In this document: positions 60,455 to 64,000 of the stretch, one piece after another
Layout of the letters: each line of letters begins with the position of its first letter
Numbering within the stretch: position 1 is the first letter of the stretch
NCBI RefSeq assembly: GCF_002914525.1
Contig: NZ_LODW01000033.1
Coordinates: forward strand, 1-64,000
Origin: Rhizobium hidalgonense
GTDB taxonomy: Bacteria > Pseudomonadota > Alphaproteobacteria > Rhizobiales > Rhizobiaceae
DNA: 64,000 bases
Direction of reading: 5' to 3'
Translations under genes and position numbers: made by a program
Notes under the pieces: generated by a model
Told to the model about the DNA's origin: nothing
Seen by the model: the letters and a program-made list of their open reading frames with translations, nothing else
The model's database searches: none

Positions 60455-60739
60455 TGTGCGGGATTCGCGGATGAATCCGCGTCTGTAGGAGACATCTGCC
60501 GCGCGCAGAGTGGGGCCAATTTGGGGCCGTTGAACGAACCCGCTACGCGGGAAGGCGTCTGCGGCTGAGGTAGTGGGCGCAAGCCGGACATTCACTCACG
60601 CATTCTTCGGGAACAAAATTTACCCCTGGCATGTCGTGTCGTCCCCAATGGGCGGAACCGCTTTCAGAGTTGGGCGTTTTTGTCAGTTAGATCGGGTGCC
60701 GCTGGCATTCCGCCGGCACTGCCGAATGGGAGAAAAATC

Positions 60740-61111
60740 ATGAGAACGATATTGATCGCGATAGGTGCGTTAACTGCTTTAACCGGGTCTGCTTTTGCGG
60801 CCGAGCCGGCCAAGATGGTCGAGACGAAAATGGGCAAGGTCCTGGGCACTGAAAAAGGCATGGTGCTTTACACCTTCGACAAAGATACAAAAGGCAAATC
60901 CAACTGCGATACCGATTGCCTGAAGAAGTGGCCGGCGTTCCACGCTGGAGCCAAGGCCAAGGCGGAAGGCGAATGGTCTCTAGTCAAAGCTGCGGATGGC
61001 AAAGAGATGTGGGCCTATGAGGGCAAGCCGCTTTACACTTATGTCGAGGATAAGAAAGCCGGTGAAGCCAACGGGGATGGCGTGGGAGGAGTGTGGCACG
61101 TGGCCAAATAG
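60740..61111 (+). CDS. exported COG4315-type repeat protein
   Basis: 123 aa. Signal peptide (AFAAE), then two copies of the short repeat with LYTFDKD...CDTDCLKKWPAF and PLYTYVEDKKAGEANGDGVGGVWH, the 'secreted repeat of unknown function' family (COG4315). GGGAGA at 8 bp. Periplasmic; function unknown. The 285 bp upstream (60455-60739) hold no supported gene. Confidence 0.85.
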   Translation: MRTILIAIGALTALTGSAFAAEPAKMVETKMGKVLGTEKGMVLYTFDKDTKGKSNCDTDCLKKWPAFHAGAKAKAEGEWSLVKAADGKEMWAYEGKPLYTYVEDKKAGEANGDGVGGVWHVAK

Positions 61112-61242
61112 GTCACCGGCGACGGTTCGAATGGGCGGTCATTGGATCGCCCTGAACCCCAAGACCAAGTTCTGGAACGACCTATCGCTTCGACAGTTAT
61201 GCTACGATAGGCACCGACAGGAAAAACTCGGCAGGTGTCTAA

Positions 61243-62334
61243 CTAAAGCGCTAGCCGCAACTGCGGCGTCGATTCAAGCCTTCGCCGTTCCAACGAAGAC
61301 AGCGACACGCCGAGCAGACGGACCCCTTTTTGCGGCGGGAAGAGCGGCATGAGAAGCAGGTCGACCAACTCCTCGAGATCAGTGATCGCCGACAGGGGGC
61401 CCGGAGCGGTCTTGCTGCGGGTGATTTGGCTGAAGTCGGCATATTTGACCTTGAGCGTCACCGTCTTGGCGCCGATCTCGTTGGCCTCGCAGTATCCCCA
61501 CACTTTCTCGACCAGCGGCTGAAGCCCTTCGCGCGCGGGTTCGTAGGAATGGATGTCCTCAGCGAACGTGTCTTCGGCGCCGATGGATTTCCGCACTCGG
61601 TCCGGTCTGACCTGGCGATTGTCGATGCCGCGGGCGATCCCGTAGAAATACGGTCCCGACTTCCCGAAGTGTTCGACGAGGAAGTCGAGCGTTTTCTCCT
61701 TCAGGTCCGCTCCCGTGTCGATCCCGAGCCGATGCATCTTCTCGGCCGTTGCCGGTCCCACGCCATGGAATTTCTTGATGGGAAGCTGTTCGACGAAGGC
61801 GGGGCCGTTCTTGGGGGTGATGACGGCCTGGCCGTTCGGCTTGTTGAGGTCGCTTGCCATCTTGGCCAGAAACTTGTTGTAGGAAATTCCCGCCGACGCG
61901 TTGAGCCCCGTCGCCGCCTTGATCCTCGCTCGGATCTCTTCGGCGATCTCGGTCGCAATCTCCATGCCCTTCAGGTTTTCGGTGACGTCGAGATAGGCCT
62001 CGTCGAGCGACAGTGGCTCGATCATCGGCGTGTATTCGGCGAAAATCGAGCGGATCTGCAACGATACGGCTTTGTAAACATCAAAGCGCGGCTTGACGAA
62101 GACAAGGTCCGGGCATTTCCGCTGGGCGGTCACCGAAGGCATGGCGGAATGGACGCCGAATTTGCGTGCCTCGTAGCTGGCGGCCGCCACGACCCCGCGG
62201 GCAGCAGGACTGCCGACAGCAACCGGCACACCTCGCAGATCCGGATTGTCGCGCTGCTCGACCGATGCGTAGAAGGCATCCATGTCGACGTGCACGATCT
62301 TGCGCGGCCGTTCGCGGTTGTCTTCGCCTGTCAT
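61243..62334 (-). CDS. dinB: DNA polymerase IV (Y family)
   Basis: 363 aa. Catalytic residues in VHVDMDAFYASVEQ (about residue 17) and SLDEAYLDVT (about 107), then helix-hairpin-helix (FHGVGPATAEKMHRLGI) and little-finger domain. No obvious clamp-binding motif was checked at the C-terminus. It begins 3 bp after a small zinc-finger-like gene and is probably in one operon with it. Error-prone bypass synthesis. Confidence 0.95.
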   Translation of the reverse strand: MTGEDNRERPRKIVHVDMDAFYASVEQRDNPDLRGVPVAVGSPAARGVVAAASYEARKFGVHSAMPSVTAQRKCPDLVFVKPRFDVYKAVSLQIRSIFAEYTPMIEPLSLDEAYLDVTENLKGMEIATEIAEEIRARIKAATGLNASAGISYNKFLAKMASDLNKPNGQAVITPKNGPAFVEQLPIKKFHGVGPATAEKMHRLGIDTGADLKEKTLDFLVEHFGKSGPYFYGIARGIDNRQVRPDRVRKSIGAEDTFAEDIHSYEPAREGLQPLVEKVWGYCEANEIGAKTVTLKVKYADFSQITRSKTAPGPLSAITDLEELVDLLLMPLFPPQKGVRLLGVSLSSLERRRLESTPQLRLAL

Positions 62335-62337
62335 TAT

Positions 62338-62601
62338 CTAGCTTCCATCAGCAAGACCATCACTCAAACATGGGAAGTGTGCTCCACACTTGTCACCTTG
62401 CGGCGTCTGCATCCGCTCGCAGCCCATGGCCATGCGCCGACGGATTTCCGCGAAGGTGACGCTTGCGCCAAACGCTTTGACCAACAGTTTGCGCTCATGT
62501 GTACAATGGCGATCGCAGAGGAGGCATATGAGTTCGACCACCGGGACCTGGTGATCTTGCAGTCTCGGGATCGTATCGTCCACAAGCCGCGTTCGGCGCA
62601 T
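62338..62601 (-). CDS. small cysteine-rich protein upstream of dinB
   Basis: 87 aa from ATG 62601 (AGGA at about 10 bp). Contains CLLCDRH and later CERMQTPQGDKC and PCL, which could bind zinc. The pattern is familiar from rhizobia (ELICLLCDRHG...ERK), function unknown. Its stop is 3 bp from the dinB start. A LexA box lies about 110 bp upstream. Confidence 0.65.
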   Translation of the reverse strand: MRRTRLVDDTIPRLQDHQVPVVELICLLCDRHCTHERKLLVKAFGASVTFAEIRRRMAMGCERMQTPQGDKCGAHFPCLSDGLADGS

Positions 62602-62712
62602 CCGAAAATATTCCTGTCTCAACATCCGATTGAATCCGCTGGCGATTTTTATCTTTTGTACCGGTGCTCAACTTCAGCGGGTCATATGCGCATTGACTCA
62701 TTTATCTCTTCG

Positions 62713-62727
62713 GAACAAATACAGAAC
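62713..62727. promoter_or_regulatory. LexA box (SOS operator)
   Basis: GAAC-AAATACA-GAAC, the exact GAAC-N7-GAAC of alphaproteobacterial LexA. It lies between the divergent small gene/dinB operon and imuA, 48 bp before the imuA start, so it probably controls imuA-imuB and perhaps the other direction. Confidence 0.85.
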
Positions 62728-62774
62728 ATATTGCTGTTACTCAAGCCGAAAACGGGTTGCCGTCGAAGGAGATC

Positions 62775-63533
62775 ATGAACCCAGCCGTCGCCCCAAACGC
62801 CGTCCTCGACGGCCTGCGAGAGCAGATCGCGCACCTGGAAAGCGCCAGTCGGCGCAACCGAGGGGTTTTGCCTTTCGGCGTAGCGCAGATCGACGAGCGG
62901 CTTCCGGACGGCGGATTGGCCTATGGGGCGCTGCACGAGTGCGCCGGCGGCGGGGCCGGCACCGTCGACGGGGCGGCGGCCGCCCTGTTCGTGGCCGGGA
63001 TAGCCGCTCGCACCAAAGGCAAGGTCGTCTGGTGCCTGACACGTCCCGACCTGTTCTTCCCGGCCCTGGCGCAGGCGGGTCTTCATCCGAACCGAGTCGT
63101 CTTTGTCGAGTCCGACAAGGAGGAGGACGTCCTTGCCAACATGGAGGAGGGCCTCTCATACGGCGGCCTCGGGGCGGTGATCGGCGAGATCGTCCGGCTG
63201 CCGATGGCCGCGTCCCGGCGGCTGCAACTCGCAGCCGAGAAGAGCGGCACGATGGCGCTCGCAGTACGGCGGTGGAGACGGCAGACCGAGGCCAGCGACT
63301 TTGGCCAGCCGACGGCGTCGACGACGCGCTGGAGGGTGAGCGTAATCCCGAGCGAGGATCTGCCGGTTCCGGGCGTCGGGCGCGCGAAATGGCTTCTGGA
63401 ACTGATGAGGGTGAAAGCGGGTGAGTGCGCCGAGTTCGAGGTAGGAGCCTGCGATGCCGAGGGTCGTATCGATATTTTTTCCCGATCTGCCGACGGACAG
63501 GATCAGGCGGGCCGATCCCGCCATTCCCGTTGA
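62775..63533 (+). CDS. imuA: ImuA, SOS mutagenesis protein
   Basis: 252 aa from ATG 62775; AAGGAG is close (3-4 bp), so a TTG at 62757 is an alternative. RecA/SulA-like fold: LPFGVAQIDERLPDGGL and the region EIVRLPMAASRRLQLAAEKSGTMA. The cassette imuA-imuB-dnaE2 is the SOS-induced mutagenic polymerase system of bacteria lacking umuDC. The C-terminal end overlaps imuB by 80 bp. Confidence 0.9.
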   Translation: MNPAVAPNAVLDGLREQIAHLESASRRNRGVLPFGVAQIDERLPDGGLAYGALHECAGGGAGTVDGAAAALFVAGIAARTKGKVVWCLTRPDLFFPALAQAGLHPNRVVFVESDKEEDVLANMEEGLSYGGLGAVIGEIVRLPMAASRRLQLAAEKSGTMALAVRRWRRQTEASDFGQPTASTTRWRVSVIPSEDLPVPGVGRAKWLLELMRVKAGECAEFEVGACDAEGRIDIFSRSADGQDQAGRSRHSR

Positions 63534-64000
63534 GGAGGCGATCGCCGTCATTTGGAAGAGCGGTTCCAAACGCTGGGTGTCGGCTGCCGATCCCGCGGCC
63601 AGAAAGGCTGGCGTTCACGTGGGCATGCCGGCCGCCAAGGCGCAGGCGCTCCTCCAGGGCCTCCGGATGATCGACGCCGATGCCGCCGCCGATGCAGCGG
63701 CGCTCGATCGCATCACCATGTGGGCGCTCAGCCAGTATTCGCCGATCGTCGCCGTCGACGCGCCGGACGGCATCGTCATGGACACGGAGGGCGCGGACCA
63801 TCTGCAGGGCGGCGAGGAACGGATGTTGACGAGCATCGCCAACCGCTTCCGCGCCAAGGGCCTGACGACACGGGTCGCCATCGCCGACACGTGGGGTGCC
63901 GCCCACGCATGCGCTCGTGCCATCAACCGCGAAACCGTCGTCGTCCCGAGTGGGGAAACAATCCGGGCCGTCGAGCGCCTTCCGATCTCGTTGCTGCGGC
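63454..64000 (+). CDS. imuB: ImuB, Y-family polymerase-like protein (N-terminal part, cut by window edge)
   Basis: 182 aa seen. ATG at 63454 with GTAGGAG upstream. Starts VVSIFFPDLPTDRIRR, where active Y-family polymerases have an acidic catalytic pair; ImuB proteins lack catalytic acids and act as a hub between ImuA, DnaE2 and the clamp. The window ends before the little-finger and clamp-binding regions. dnaE2 is expected downstream. Confidence 0.85.
   Translation, partial: MPRVVSIFFPDLPTDRIRRADPAIPVEEAIAVIWKSGSKRWVSAADPAARKAGVHVGMPAAKAQALLQGLRMIDADAAADAAALDRITMWALSQYSPIVAVDAPDGIVMDTEGADHLQGGEERMLTSIANRFRAKGLTTRVAIADTWGAAHACARAINRETVVVPSGETIRAVERLPISLLR

Noticed and set aside
60600..60640. 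GGAAC at about 60610 as an EcfG-type promoter for the gene at 60740
   Set aside because: No TT or CGTT at 16-18 bases downstream.

Overview
The window looks like a Rhizobium-type alphaproteobacterial genome (R. leguminosarum/etli/phaseoli group by resemblance; chromosome or large plasmid cannot be decided). Evidence: GC-rich coding throughout, families typical of Rhizobiales (DUF1236, BA14K, DUF982, DUF899, HWE kinase, imuA/imuB cassette), an alphaproteobacterial LexA box of the form GAAC-N7-GAAC, and promoters of the form GGAAC-N16/17-CGTT expected for the general stress sigma factor EcfG/RpoE2. No rRNA or tRNA gene was recognised.

Layout. 1-6.85 kb: the end of an ABC-transporter ATPase and four flavin/NAD oxidoreductases in one tight operon, probably for a carbohydrate or polyol. 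6.9-16.9 kb: a stress and envelope region with a 60-aa protein, exonuclease III, a DUF883-like protein, a Tat-exported Gly/Asn-rich protein, a NarL-type two-component system preceded by a 58-aa membrane protein, DUF1236 and BA14K exported proteins, a HARP-like protein and an L,D-transpeptidase. 17-23.3 kb: phenylalanine/tyrosine catabolism (phhA, hpd, hmgA, fahA, maiA) with two Lrp/AsnC regulators. 23.4-26.6 kb: a frameshifted MEKHLA gene and two convergent ClpP-like exported proteins.

26.8-about 39 kb is accessory DNA: a Tn7-like transposition module (tnsA, tnsB, tnsC, tniQ, all on the minus strand) with four small co-oriented genes upstream, then cargo: an unknown 234-aa protein convergent with a long DNA cytosine methyltransferase, and a PIN toxin divergent from a Phd-like antitoxin. 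39-48.6 kb: signalling and stress genes (single-domain response regulator, HWE kinase, GT2, GGDEF-EAL protein, DUF982, BON, three DUF1236 proteins, DUF899). 48.6-53.2 kb: an IS630 element and a second long cytosine methyltransferase. 53-56.6 kb: a cyanate locus (cynR, cynT, cynS) with a DUF1348 gene and a broken TetR gene. 57-64 kb: nuclease and DNA-damage genes (CoiA-like, SRAP, thermonuclease, dinB, imuA, start of imuB).

The most notable pattern is a repeated promoter architecture. Two GGAC-N4-GTCC-type palindromes 22-23 bp apart end exactly 7 bp before the GGAAC of an EcfG-type promoter at three loci: before the 58-aa/kinase/response-regulator operon and before two DUF1236 genes. This suggests a NarL-type regulator, plausibly the one encoded here, acting with the general stress sigma factor. 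The second notable region is the Tn7-like element with a TnsA lacking the usual catalytic lysine, and two methyltransferases that share an unusual helical N-terminal region.
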